From Sporosarcina sp. JAI121 (GTDB lineage Bacteria; Bacillota; Bacilli; Bacillales_A; Planococcaceae), in assembly GCF_013408665.1 (NCBI RefSeq), contig NZ_JACCCL010000001.1, positions 883,136 through 947,135 of the forward strand: a stretch of DNA of 64,000 nucleotides, given 5' to 3'. Below the pieces are notes generated by a model. It was given only the letters and a program-made list of their open reading frames with translations, had not been told where the DNA came from and searched no databases. Made by a program: the position numbers and the translations under genes. Shown here piece by piece: positions 54,895-62,999 of the stretch; the stretch's first letter is position 1, and the number at the start of each line of letters is the position of its first letter.

Positions 54895-55806
54895 TTATTT
54901 TGACAGTTTACTCCTCGAAACAAGCAAAATCATATACGTTAACAAACCGAACAGCAACGTAATGAACAGCGAATGGAGCAAAGCGACATAAAGGTTCAGC
55001 CTTGTCATGACAACCAGCAGGCCAGTAGTCGCTTGAAGCGCTACGAGTGTAAATGCGGTAATCCAGCCCCAATAGATGACACGCTGATTCTTATAATGCC
55101 GAATGGCGTGGATCATGATGATCAATAACCAGATGAAAATGACTGCCGCGGCGGCACGGTGACCCATTTGAACCCATTCGAACATGCTGCGCGGAAGCTC
55201 GAATGAACCATTCCGGCACAATGGCCAGTCCAGGCAGGCGAGTCCGGCTTCCGTATGGCGAACAAGAGCGCCGGTGTATACTACGAAGTATGAGTAAATG
55301 GATACCCCGATGGTATGCCTTTTCAGCCGTCCGCCGATTTGTATCTTATCGGCATCAAACTTATGATCCACCTCAAAAACCAGAAGTGTCAGAAGAAAGA
55401 CGGATGCAAAAGAGAGAAGTGAGATTCCGAAATGAAGTGCGAGTATGAAATCGCCTTGACCCCATAATACTTGAGCGGCACCGATCAGTGCTTGCAGGAT
55501 TAGAAAGAATACAGCCGAAATTGCTAAGAATTTCGTTTCTCTTATATGTCCCAATGCCTTCCAAGACCAAACAGCCAATACAACAATTAAAATCCCCACG
55601 GATCCGGTGACAAGCCGATGTGAAAACTCTATTAGCACTTCCGCGGTGATTTCATCTGGTATAAGTTGTCCATTACACCCAGGCCAATGCCTCCCGCAAC
55701 CCATGCCGCTATCCGTCTTTGTTACGAGGGCACCGCCGAGTAAGATTAAGAGCATACCTATTGTCGAAGCAACGGCGAACCATTTCAAATATCTATTATA
55801 TCGCAA
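54895..55806 (-). CDS. ctaA: Heme A synthase (CtaA)
   Basis: A 303-residue membrane protein with eight helices. The first extracytoplasmic loop holds GCGRHWPGC (paired cysteines) after GGALVTKTDSG; heme-ligand histidines lie in IEFSHRLVTG, ALHFGIS, GHRAAAAV and LHSLFI; a second cysteine pair is at ACLDWPLC. It oxidises heme O to heme A. The start is taken at TTG 55806, with AGGTG upstream, to match the usual length (306 aa in B. subtilis); the longer frame to 55923 adds a hydrophilic extension foreign to the family. Divergent from ctaB, as in B. subtilis. Confidence 0.9.
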   Translation of the reverse strand: MRYNRYLKWFAVASTIGMLLILLGGALVTKTDSGMGCGRHWPGCNGQLIPDEITAEVLIEFSHRLVTGSVGILIVVLAVWSWKALGHIRETKFLAISAVFFLILQALIGAAQVLWGQGDFILALHFGISLLSFASVFLLTLLVFEVDHKFDADKIQIGGRLKRHTIGVSIYSYFVVYTGALVRHTEAGLACLDWPLCRNGSFELPRSMFEWVQMGHRAAAAVIFIWLLIIMIHAIRHYKNQRVIYWGWITAFTLVALQATTGLLVVMTRLNLYVALLHSLFITLLFGLLTYMILLVSRSKLSK

Positions 55807-56129
55807 AAAATGACACCTACTTTTTATATGATGACCCCTGAATATAAGGTCCCTGCTTTTTTGATGATAACGAAAAATAGTTGAAAAGACAACGGAGAAC
55901 GGATAAAAAAGGCTAAGTGGCAACCCTTTTCACAAATTGTTCATAAAAAAGACGCTTTACCTTCACAAAAGACCTATTGAAATGATTTACTATAGAGAGT
56001 GTTAGAAGCAAATGTGTCGATATTTCAAGGAATTCGGGGGAAATTTTGTATATGTATAGAATTACTACTCGAATTTCGATATAGTAAAGTAGAGTGGTCA
56101 ACGCCTACAACTTTGAAAGGAGGGGTAAC
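55807..56129. other. ctaA-ctaB divergent intergenic region
   Basis: No gene was found. It must hold the promoters for ctaA and ctaBCDEF, but no consensus sigma-A pair is convincing. A TTTGTGAA sequence on the minus strand (about 55929-55936) resembles part of the ResD-binding pattern known at ctaA in B. subtilis; this is weak. Confidence 0.4.
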
Positions 56130-57047
56130 TTGTCAAACGGTCATACAATTTCTACACCTGTCGAATCGAACGCAGTGCCGGCATCACTTTATAAGGATTT
56201 CCTTGCGCTCATTAAAATCGGCATCGTTAATTCGAACATGATAACAACTTTTACCGGACTATTTCTGGCATTTCAAATCACTGGTAAAAACTTTCTACAT
56301 AACATAGATCTGCTTGTCTATGCTCTTGTCGGATCAGGATTGATTATTGCTGGATCTGCAGCGCTTAACAATTTAATCGATCGTGATATCGATCCTGTCA
56401 TGACGAGGACAAAGTCGAGACCAACAGTTACCGGACGATTCAAAGCGCCGGCTGTATTGGCACTTGCGCTGACTTTCATCGTCGTAGGTGAAGTACTCTT
56501 GTTCTCCGCTTCTGTAGCAGCGGGTCTTTGGGGACTTGCAGGCATCTTCAGTTATGTTGTACTCTATTCGATGTGGTCAAAACGCAGACATGTCAGCAAC
56601 ACGGTCGTTGGAAGCATTTCAGGGGCCATACCGCCTTTAATTGGATGGGCTGCGGTAGAACCGGCACTTGGTGCAGGCGCCTGGGCTTTATTCCTGATCA
56701 TGTTTGTTTGGCAACCGCCTCATTTTTATGCGCTTGCAATGCGCCGGACAGAGGAATACCGCGCGGCAAACATTCCAATGTTGCCTGTTGTAAAAGGTTT
56801 TGCCAGAACGAAGAAGTCGATGTTGGCATGGGTTCTCTTTTTATTTCCGTTGCCGTTTCTTCTTACCGAGCTTGGGGTAGGCTTCTTAGTCCTTGCAACT
56901 GCGTTGAATATCGGATGGCTTTATTTGGCACTTAAAGGATTTAAAGTTAAAGATGATCTGAAATGGGCGACGGGCATGTTCATTTACTCATTGAACTACA
57001 TGACAATCCTTTTCGTCGCAATGATCATTTTCTCGATATTCATCTAA
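56130..57047 (+). CDS. ctaB: Protoheme IX farnesyltransferase (heme O synthase, CtaB)
   Basis: A 305-residue membrane prenyltransferase of the UbiA superfamily. The first aspartate-rich motif is NNLIDRDIDPVMTRTKSRP; the second conserved segment is YSMWSKRRHVSNTVVGSISGAIPPLIGW, and FVWQPPHFYALAMRRTEEYRAANIPMLPVV is the CtaB/COX10-specific block. It attaches farnesyl to heme B to give heme O, the substrate of CtaA. TTG 56130 is the start because AAAGGAGGGG lies just upstream. Confidence 0.93.
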   Translation: MSNGHTISTPVESNAVPASLYKDFLALIKIGIVNSNMITTFTGLFLAFQITGKNFLHNIDLLVYALVGSGLIIAGSAALNNLIDRDIDPVMTRTKSRPTVTGRFKAPAVLALALTFIVVGEVLLFSASVAAGLWGLAGIFSYVVLYSMWSKRRHVSNTVVGSISGAIPPLIGWAAVEPALGAGAWALFLIMFVWQPPHFYALAMRRTEEYRAANIPMLPVVKGFARTKKSMLAWVLFLFPLPFLLTELGVGFLVLATALNIGWLYLALKGFKVKDDLKWATGMFIYSLNYMTILFVAMIIFSIFI

Positions 57048-57147
57048 CGTATCGGAATTCTTTCTGTAGACAGGAATTCACATAGAGGGGTCAGCAGTCC
57101 TCAAAATAAGAAAAACATTTTTTTGGAAAGAGAGGTATCATTAAGCG

Positions 57148-58218
57148 ATGATGAAAGGACTCAAAAAGTGGCGTCTTTTTTCACTATTAGCAGCTCTAAC
57201 CGTATTTCTTGCGGGATGCGGCCAAGAAGAGCTATCCACGCTTCTTCCGGCTGGTCAAGTCGGAAAAGATCAATTCAAATTGTTGATGTTATCATCAGGA
57301 ATCATGTTATTCGTTATTGTCGCAGTTATGGTCATTTACTTAATTGCAATTGTTCGTTTCAGACGATCAAAACTAGGTGAAGATCATATCCCTGAACAAG
57401 TTGAAGGGAGTCATACATTGGAACTTGTGTGGACGGTCATTCCGGTTCTTCTAGTGTTACTTCTAGCTGTACCTACTGTTTATTACACATATAAATTTAG
57501 TAATGTTACAGCGATGGATGTAGTAGATGAAGAAGGAAATGCTGAAAACCTTGTCGTCGATGTTACGGCGAAGCTATACTGGTGGGAATTCGAATACCCG
57601 AATCTGGGAATCGTCACAGCACAGGAGCTTGTTGTGCCGACTGACGAAAAAGTATACTTCAACCTGATTGCGGCAGACGTAAAGCACTCTTTCTGGATTC
57701 CGGCAATTGGAGGTAAGCTCGATACGAACGTTGAGAACGTCAATAAATTTTATTTAACGTTCGATAAAGAGTCGAAGGATCTTAAAGATGGTGTGTTTTA
57801 CGGTAAATGTGCTGAACTTTGCGGACCATCACACGCACTCATGGATTTCAAAGTGAAAACATTACCGCGTGCCGAGTTTGACAAATGGGTTACAGCGATG
57901 AAGGCAACTGGCGAAGAAACGACTGATGTTGCTGCAGCTGGTCAAGGTGAAGAATTGTTCCAACAAAGCTGTATTGGATGTCACGCAACTTCAGCGGTTG
58001 GTGAAAGCGGAGCAGTCGGACCAAACCTAGCATCATTCGGTGATCGCAATCGTATAGCAGGATTCATGGATCACGATCAAGAATCGCTAGTCGAATGGCT
58101 CTCCGACACACAAGAACACAAGCCAGGAAACTTGATGCCGTCATTCGGTGAACAGCTTTCCGACGAGGAACTAAATGCAATTGCAGAGTACCTCATGAGT
58201 CTTTCTGTAGAAAAATAA
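57148..58218 (+). CDS. ctaC: Cytochrome c oxidase subunit II with fused cytochrome c (caa3 type)
   Basis: A 356-residue lipoprotein (lipobox LAGC after an N-terminal helix) with two membrane helices, a cupredoxin domain holding the CuA site (C221, C225 in CAELCGPSHALMDF, H229) and a C-terminal cytochrome c domain with CIGCH (C275, C278, H279). The fused heme c domain marks a caa3-type oxidase. AGAGAGG precedes ATG 57148. ctaD begins 34 bp downstream, GAGGAGG between them. Confidence 0.93.
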   Translation: MMKGLKKWRLFSLLAALTVFLAGCGQEELSTLLPAGQVGKDQFKLLMLSSGIMLFVIVAVMVIYLIAIVRFRRSKLGEDHIPEQVEGSHTLELVWTVIPVLLVLLLAVPTVYYTYKFSNVTAMDVVDEEGNAENLVVDVTAKLYWWEFEYPNLGIVTAQELVVPTDEKVYFNLIAADVKHSFWIPAIGGKLDTNVENVNKFYLTFDKESKDLKDGVFYGKCAELCGPSHALMDFKVKTLPRAEFDKWVTAMKATGEETTDVAAAGQGEELFQQSCIGCHATSAVGESGAVGPNLASFGDRNRIAGFMDHDQESLVEWLSDTQEHKPGNLMPSFGEQLSDEELNAIAEYLMSLSVEK

Positions 58219-58252
58219 TTTTTAATGTGAAATTGAAGAGGAGGTAAACAAA

Positions 58253-60127
58253 TTGAGTTCAGTTGCTCAAAAAAGAGGTTTTGGCGCAACGCTATGGGAT
58301 TGGCTGACAACAGTCGACCATAAGAAGATCGGTATCCTTTATCTCCTGGGTGGAGGATTCTTCTTCATAGTCGGCGGTATAGAAGCAATGATCATCCGGT
58401 TGCAGCTTTTAACGCCAAACAACGATCTCGTCAGTGCGGGGATTTTCAACCAAATGATCACGATGCACGGAACGACGATGATTTTCCTTGCGGCCATGCC
58501 GATATTAATCGGGTTTATGAACGCCATCATGCCGCTTCAAATTGGAGCACGTGATGTTGCATTCCCATTCCTTAACTCATTAGGGTTTTGGATGTTCATG
58601 TTCGGTGGTATTTTCTTAAATCTTTCTTGGTTCTTCGGTCAAGTTCCTGATGCAGGCTGGACATCTTATGCTTCGCTTGCCCTTGTATCCGAAGGACACG
58701 GCGTCGACTTTTATGCAATAGGTCTTCAAATTGCCGGTGGTGGTACGTTAATGGGGGGGATTAACTTCCTCGTAACAATTATCAACATGCGTGCACCGGG
58801 AATGACATATATGCGTATGCCGCTCTTTACATGGACTACGTTCGTTGCTTCAGCAATGATCCTGTTCGCATTCCCACCATTGACAGTTGGACTTTTCCTT
58901 CTGACATTTGAACGGATGTTCGGAGGTAACTTCTTTGATCATACAATGGGCGGAAATACGATTATCTGGGAGCATATTTTCTGGATATTTGGTCACCCTG
59001 AAGTATATATCTTGATTTTGCCGGCTTTCGGTATTTTCTCGGAAATCTTTTCAATCTTCTCACGCAAACGTCTCTTTGGGTATTCCGCGATGGTATTCGC
59101 TACCGTCCTAATCGGGTTCCTTGGATTCATGGTTTGGGCTCACCATATGTTTACAGTTGGTCTTGGACCGACGGCAAACGCTATCTTCTCTGTAGCGACA
59201 ATGGCTATCGCCATACCTACAGGAGTCAAGATATTCAACTGGCTACTCACCATGTGGGGAGGTAGCATAAAAATTACAACACCGATGCTTTGGGCGTTAG
59301 GTTTCATCCCGACGTTCGTCATGGGTGGAGTTACAGGAGTTATGCTTGGTACTGCACCGCTTGATTACCAATTGCATGACACATACTTTGTTGTTGCTCA
59401 CTTCCACTATGTAATCGTTGGTGGAACAGTATTTGGTATACTTGCGGGCTTACATTTATATTGGCCGAAAATGTTCGGTACATTATTAAATGAAATGCTT
59501 GGTAAAGTGACATTTTGGTTCTTTTTCATCGGTTTCCATTTAACATTCTTAATTCAGCACTGGTTAGGGTTCTGGGGAATGCCTCGTCGTGTATTTACAT
59601 ACATGGATGGACAAGGCTGGAACTCATCAAACTTAATTAGTACAGTCGGAGCTTTATTCATGGCAATCGGAATCACGGTACTTGTGTATAACATTATCGT
59701 AACTTCCGTTAAAAATGTACGTGTAGCAAATGATCCTTGGGGCGATGGTCGTACGCTTGAATGGGCGATAGAATCACCGCCACTATACTATAACTTTGCA
59801 CAAACACCACTAGTACGTGGTCTGGATACTGTATATATCGAAAAAATGGAAGGCAATGCGTCTGGGCTCACTCCGGCTGAACCTGTTCAAGATATCCATA
59901 TGCCGAACGGTTCGTTCATTCCATTCATGATGTCCCTAGGTTTGTTCATTGCAGGATTTGGTGCAATGTACCGTGCTGAAGAGTCATGGGGATTACCTGT
60001 CCTAATATTCGGTCTTCTGTGGACGTTCATTGCAATGGCAATGCGTTCATTGAAAGATGATTTGGGCTACTATGTCAAGAAAGATGAAATCTTGAGAGAT
60101 ATGAAACGTAAAGGGGGACAAAAATAA
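58253..60127 (+). CDS. ctaD: Cytochrome c oxidase subunit I (caa3 type)
   Basis: A 624-residue heme-copper oxidase subunit with about 14 helices. Motifs: [14 protein letters not shown] (low-spin heme ligand), the [13 protein letters not shown]uB/cross-linked Tyr segment, WAHHMFTVG, and [16 protein letters not shown] with the heme a3 and heme a histidines. The extended C-terminus (about 530-624) is typical of Bacillales. TTG 58253 is the start, after GAGGAGGT. It overlaps ctaE by one base (TAATG). Confidence 0.95.
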   Translation: MSSVAQKRGFGATLWDWLTTVDHKKIGILYLLGGGFFFIVGGIEAMIIRLQLLTPNNDLVSAGIFNQMITMHGTTMIFLAAMPILIGFMNAIMPLQIGARDVAFPFLNSLGFWMFMFGGIFLNLSWFFGQVPDAGWTSYASLALVSEGHGVDFYAIGLQIAGGGTLMGGINFLVTIINMRAPGMTYMRMPLFTWTTFVASAMILFAFPPLTVGLFLLTFERMFGGNFFDHTMGGNTIIWEHIFWIFGHPEVYILILPAFGIFSEIFSIFSRKRLFGYSAMVFATVLIGFLGFMVWAHHMFTVGLGPTANAIFSVATMAIAIPTGVKIFNWLLTMWGGSIKITTPMLWALGFIPTFVMGGVTGVMLGTAPLDYQLHDTYFVVAHFHYVIVGGTVFGILAGLHLYWPKMFGTLLNEMLGKVTFWFFFIGFHLTFLIQHWLGFWGMPRRVFTYMDGQGWNSSNLISTVGALFMAIGITVLVYNIIVTSVKNVRVANDPWGDGRTLEWAIESPPLYYNFAQTPLVRGLDTVYIEKMEGNASGLTPAEPVQDIHMPNGSFIPFMMSLGLFIAGFGAMYRAEESWGLPVLIFGLLWTFIAMAMRSLKDDLGYYVKKDEILRDMKRKGGQK

Positions 60128-60753
60128 TGGATTTGAATAAAAAATTCACCCCTGAGACGTGGCCGGATCATCCGGAAAGAGCAACACTGGAAGCAAAAAA
60201 TAAGTTTGTAGGTTTCTGGCTGTTCCTTGGCGGAGAGACAATCTTGTTCGCGACGCTTTTCGCGACATATCTTGCTTTAAAGAACAAGGGGCCAAGTGGA
60301 TTTGAATTCACGACGCAAGGTCTCTTTGAATTGCCACTCGTATTCGTTATGACGTTGCTTCTTTTAACATCATCATTGACGAGTGTTTACGCGATGTATC
60401 ATTTGAGAAATTATGATTTCAAGAAAATGCAACTTTGGCTCGTTATTACAGCGTTCCTAGGCCTTGGATTCCTTGCGCTTGAGATGTATGAGTTTGTTCA
60501 TTACGTTAAATTAGGTTTCACATATGACAACAGCGCATTCAGTTCAGCATTTTACACACTTGTCGGAACGCACGGTTTCCACGTAGCAGTCGGACTTGTT
60601 TGGATCACACTGCTTATCTATCGTAACTCCAAGCGCGGATTGAACTTGTATAACGCGACGAAGTTCTATACGTTCTCGTTATACTGGCACTTCATTGACG
60701 TTGTTTGGGTATTCATCTTCACTGTAGTCTACTTGATGGGAGTGATAGGTTAA
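60127..60753 (+). CDS. ctaE: Cytochrome c oxidase subunit III
   Basis: A 208-residue five-helix subunit III: PERATLEAKNKFVGFWLFLGGET, FATYLALKNKGPSG, VGTHGFHVAVGLVWITLLI and FSLYWHFIDVVWVFIFTVVY. Stabilises subunit I and its proton supply. Start overlaps the ctaD stop, and ctaF begins 1 bp after its own stop, so translation of the three is coupled. Confidence 0.94.
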   Translation: MDLNKKFTPETWPDHPERATLEAKNKFVGFWLFLGGETILFATLFATYLALKNKGPSGFEFTTQGLFELPLVFVMTLLLLTSSLTSVYAMYHLRNYDFKKMQLWLVITAFLGLGFLALEMYEFVHYVKLGFTYDNSAFSSAFYTLVGTHGFHVAVGLVWITLLIYRNSKRGLNLYNATKFYTFSLYWHFIDVVWVFIFTVVYLMGVIG

Positions 60754-60754
60754 T

Positions 60755-61102
60755 ATGTCGGACATCCAAGTTTACAAAAAGTCGCCAGCTCAATTTAACT
60801 TAGACCAAAGACGTGCACGAAAATCAATGCGCGGTCAGGTTATGATGTTTTCGTTAATGATTTTCATGACGATTATGTCATTTTCAATGGTTATGGCTTA
60901 CCAAGCTGATGTTGCCGGATTTTCAAAATTCCTGATTATCCCGTCTCTACTGTTATTTGCTGCAGTGCAAGTAGGCCTGCAATTGTATTACTTCATGCAT
61001 ATGAGTGAAGAGGGACATGGTGTTCCCCAAATGTTCATGTATACGGGAGTAGTTCTTTCATTCGCTGTCGTATTGACATTTGTAACAATCGTTTGGTGGT
61101 AA
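60755..61102 (+). CDS. ctaF: Cytochrome c oxidase subunit IV (CtaF)
   Basis: A 115-residue protein with three helices (VMMFSLMIFMTIMSFSMVMA, LIIPSLLLFAAVQVGLQLYYF, MYTGVVLSFAVVLTFVTIVWW) after a basic N-terminal tail. Family and position are those of the Bacillus caa3 oxidase subunit IVB. Closed by the terminator at 61112. Confidence 0.9.
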   Translation: MSDIQVYKKSPAQFNLDQRRARKSMRGQVMMFSLMIFMTIMSFSMVMAYQADVAGFSKFLIIPSLLLFAAVQVGLQLYYFMHMSEEGHGVPQMFMYTGVVLSFAVVLTFVTIVWW

Positions 61103-61111
61103 AAAATAGTC

Positions 61112-61156
61112 GTAAAAGCCTGTGGAAGATTTTATTCTCCACAGGCTTTTATTTTT
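61112..61156 (+). terminator. Terminator of the ctaBCDEF operon
   Basis: AAAAGCCTGTGGA..TCCACAGGCTTTT followed by ATTTTTTT. Confidence 0.9.
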
Positions 61157-61180
61157 TTATAAACTGTCATAGTTCGTACA

Positions 61181-61209
61181 TTGAGTTACGGCTCCATTCG
61201 TTTTATAAT
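61181..61209 (+). promoter_or_regulatory. Sigma-A promoter of ctaG
   Basis: TTGAGT at 61181-61186, 17-nt spacer, TATAAT at 61204-61209, 33 bp before the ATG; ctaG is therefore not wholly dependent on the operon promoter. Confidence 0.8.
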
Positions 61210-61241
61210 GAGGAAAGACTTAATTGAAGGAGCGATGTCAA

Positions 61242-62165
61242 ATGCCTTTAAGCATATTTGGATTCCGGGCTTTATGGAGTCCATGGTTCTTACTATTCAT
61301 CATACTCGGTATGGCTTTATATTTAATAGTGTCGACGAAAATGCGCCATCGATTTAAAGACACGCATCCGATCACTAAAAAACAGATATTCTTTTTCATG
61401 ACTGGTATGATTCTGCTCTACGTCGTGAAAGGATCGCCTGTAGATTTACTCGGTCATATCTTATTTTCAATGCATATGGTACAAATGGCAGTTCTATTGC
61501 TGATTGTTGCCCCGTTAATCATGATGGGGATACCTAATTGGATGTGGAAAAAGGTTTTTGATGTCAAGATTATTGACAAGCTATTCCGATTCTTCACTAA
61601 ACCGGTTCTTAGCCTACTGCTTTTCAGCGGGATGTTTTCATTTTATCATTTACCCCTTGTCCTTGATAATGTGAAAATGAGTCTTATCCTTCACTCCATT
61701 TTTACGATTACGCTATTTTTTGCAGCTATATTTCTTTGGTGGCCGATCATTAACACATTGGAAGGTCAACCGAAGCTTCATGGCTTGAAAAAAATTGGTT
61801 ATGTCATATTAAGTGCAATATTAATCACTCCGGCATGTTCTCTCATCATCTTCGTAGATGTACCTGTTTATGAAACATATCAATCCGGTGAAGCATGGTT
61901 AAAGGCGATGGCGCTTTGTGTACCTGCAAGCACGCTCTCTGGATTATCGGGATTAGGTATTTCAGGGCCGGAACTATTTACGAATATGCCTACTTTAGTT
62001 GATCAACAACTTGGCGGCATTATCATGAAAATAATTCAGGAACTTGTTTATGTCGGTGTTCTGGGTAGCATTTTCATTAAATGGTATAAAGAAGAGCAGG
62101 AAAATGCGGACGAAATTACTGCGAAAGCACTTCTCGAACGTCAAAGATTGACGATGCATGGGTAG
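61242..62165 (+). CDS. ctaG: Cytochrome c oxidase assembly factor CtaG
   Basis: A 307-residue membrane protein of the caa3_CtaG family (not the COX11 type). Conserved segments: GFRALWSPWF at the start, GHILFSMHMVQMAVLLLIVAPLIMMGIPNW, FYHLPLVLDNVKMSLILHSIFT and LWWPIINTLEG, with histidines in the helices suited to copper binding. It is needed to make active caa3 oxidase. ATG 61242 is chosen because GAAGGAGCG precedes it; the frame can be extended to 61224 without support. Confidence 0.9.
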   Translation: MPLSIFGFRALWSPWFLLFIILGMALYLIVSTKMRHRFKDTHPITKKQIFFFMTGMILLYVVKGSPVDLLGHILFSMHMVQMAVLLLIVAPLIMMGIPNWMWKKVFDVKIIDKLFRFFTKPVLSLLLFSGMFSFYHLPLVLDNVKMSLILHSIFTITLFFAAIFLWWPIINTLEGQPKLHGLKKIGYVILSAILITPACSLIIFVDVPVYETYQSGEAWLKAMALCVPASTLSGLSGLGISGPELFTNMPTLVDQQLGGIIMKIIQELVYVGVLGSIFIKWYKEEQENADEITAKALLERQRLTMHG

Positions 62166-62282
62166 TTAACTACGTAGGGGTCTTTTTCGTGAAATGGCTT
62201 ATTTCATCTTTACAATTTGTAAAGGTGAGGATAAGCCATTTTTAATGTATTTCTATATAAATTGAAATAAAGAATCCCTTCA

Positions 62283-62325
62283 AATCCGTTTCGGCGCTTT
62301 GTGGATGCCTCCTCCGATAAGCGAG
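62283..62325 (+). repeat. Dispersed repeat A, left-end fragment
   Basis: TTTCGGCGCTTTGTGGATGCCTCC..GATAAG matches positions 23453-23490 of the array; the right half is replaced by the 250-bp element that follows. Together with 62648-62830 this explains why 62166-62999 has no gene. Confidence 0.8.
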
Positions 62326-62357
62326 GGCACTGAAAAAGTCCGGATTCCTTCAATCCC

Positions 62358-62607
62358 GTTGATTTCCGTTTCGAGCGGACGCTTTCCGCGGGCACGGCTT
62401 CAGCCAATCGAACAGCGATGGGTTCGATTTGCCTTAATTTCTGCGTTCTTGGCAGAAATTAAGGCATCCTTCCCTCGTGTTCCCAACGCTAACGCTTTTG
62501 GTCGCAAAAGCCGTTCTGCGGAGTCTTCAGCTAAGGAAGAGTGTACTTTCTCTTCCTATCTTTGCCTTCTGTTCCCGCCGGAGTCGAGCGCTTCCACTAC
62601 AATCAAC
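62358..62607 (-). mobile_element. Short non-coding element with GTTGATT..AATCAAC ends
   Basis: A 250-bp unit bounded by GTTGATT (62358) and AATCAAC (62601-62607). The ends continue as imperfect inverted repeats around CGCTTTCCGCGGGC and GTTCCCGCCGGAGTCGAGCG. I recall similar GC-rich intergenic repeats (CTTTCCGCGGG, GGAGTCGAGCG) scattered through many Bacillales genomes. The middle carries a perfect hairpin GCCTTAATTTCTGC-N7-GCAGAAATTAAGGC at 62431-62465. No coding capacity; if mobile, it needs a transposase in trans. Confidence 0.65.
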
Positions 62608-62647
62608 TAGTTCTTACTATAAACAAGAACTTTTTCAATGGCTTGGC

Positions 62648-62830
62648 TTAGGGCGGGAGGCATCCCCGAGCGCCGAAGCGTGTATTAACGGAAGCTCCTT
62701 ATCCCGCTCCGTAGAATAGTGAACATGAACATTCCCAGTGCCTCCAACATACCTACGAAGTAACAGCGCCATAGCGTGTATTATAGGTAATCCTTATTCC
62801 ACTCTATAATAGTGGATTTTTTCAGTAGCC
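62648..62830 (-). repeat. Dispersed repeat A, two inverted partial copies in tandem
   Basis: Read on the minus strand, 62830-62735 starts TCCACTATTATAGAGTGG and loses its interior before TAGGTATGTTGGA, and 62722-62650 starts TTCACTATTCTACGG and runs to ACACGCTTCGGCGCT..GGATGCCTCCC. This is the same left end and the same head-to-tail joining as the array at 23241. Confidence 0.8.
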
Positions 62831-62948
62831 TCCGATATCCCTGGGAAGAACTAGAGCAGGCGCACTTCGGTGTCAGTAACTGGACACCGGGTAGCCCAAG
62901 CCACGTCGGCATTATTCATATGTTCAATATAAATAGATTTTCACATGT

Positions 62949-62990
62949 AAAAAACACGCAATCATATACAGTGACTGCGTGTTTTTTATT
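62949..62990. terminator. Terminator of the YtvI-like gene
   Basis: AAAACACGCA..TGCGTGTTTT hairpin with T runs on both strands; on the minus strand it follows the stop at 63000. Confidence 0.85.
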
Positions 62991-62999
62991 TGCGCCTTT

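Noticed and set aside
55807..55923. 39-residue N-terminal extension of CtaA
   Set aside because: Longer than the family, hydrophilic, no ribosome binding site; TTG 55806 with AGGTG gives the usual length.
62299..62719. Overlapping open frames of 80-103 codons
   Set aside because: They run through the two nested non-coding repeats with no ribosome binding site.
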